This document shows, one piece after another, positions 55,157 through 55,312 of a stretch of DNA of 55,312 nt (positions are counted from its first letter, which is position 1; each line of letters starts with the position of its first letter). The translations under genes were made by a program, and so were the position numbers. The notes beneath the pieces were generated by a model. It searched no databases and had not been told where the DNA came from. It was given only the letters and a program-made list of their open reading frames with translations. The DNA is from Pseudomonadota bacterium (GTDB lineage Bacteria > Myxococcota_A > UBA796 > GCA-2862545): the NCBI GenBank assembly GCA_002862545.1, contig PKDJ01000091.1:1-55312 (forward strand). Reading direction: 5' to 3'.

Positions 55157-55312
55157 CTACTTGTGGCGGAAGACGATTCGGCCCTTGGACAGGTCGTACG
55201 GGCTCACGGCCACGGTGACCCGGTCGCCCAGCACCACGCGGATGCGGTAGCGACGAAGCTTGCCGGCGAGGTGAGCGTTCACCTCGGTGCCTGCCTCAGT
55301 CTTCACCAGGAA
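55157..55312 (-). CDS. infA: Translation initiation factor IF-1, C-terminal part (5' end outside window)
   Basis: Reverse frame reads ...FLVKTEAGTEVNAHLAGKLRRYRIRVVLGDRVTVAVSPYDLSKGRIVFRHK*. Confidence 0.93.
   Translation of the reverse strand, partial: FLVKTEAGTEVNAHLAGKLRRYRIRVVLGDRVTVAVSPYDLSKGRIVFRHK

Overview
High-GC bacterial chromosome segment of 55.3 kb, almost fully coding. I saw no rRNA, tRNA, CRISPR array, transposase or phage module. Gene content (fusA tail, mltG, dapD, mnmG-rsmG-parB, dinB, alr, rarA, infA tail, many lipobox proteins, MopE-type, RCC1 and VCBS repeats, a Ser/Thr kinase) suggests a Myxococcota/deltaproteobacterial-like genome; that is inference. Most notable observations: (1) a two-gene operon of a divergent NAD-kinase-fold protein and an SPFH/band-7 protein, preceded by a 36-bp near-perfect palindrome over its likely promoter; (2) a RecA/KaiC-like ATPase apparently fused to a SLOG-like nucleotide-binding domain; (3) two exact 14-bp parS palindromes at mnmG, next to a parB with no adjacent parA, plus two smaller palindromes in the rsmG-parB gap; (4) a lipoprotein combining a c-type heme motif (CxxCH) with receptor-L/LRR-like repeats; (5) a metallo-beta-lactamase-like protein that has lost its metal-binding motif; (6) a rifampin-phosphotransferase-like dikinase divergent from an XPB helicase/Helicase_C_3/XseB cluster, with repeats and hairpins between them; (7) a GAAC-N4-GTTC LexA-type box at dinB. 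All calls come from reading the sequence and recalling protein families. No searches or computations were run.
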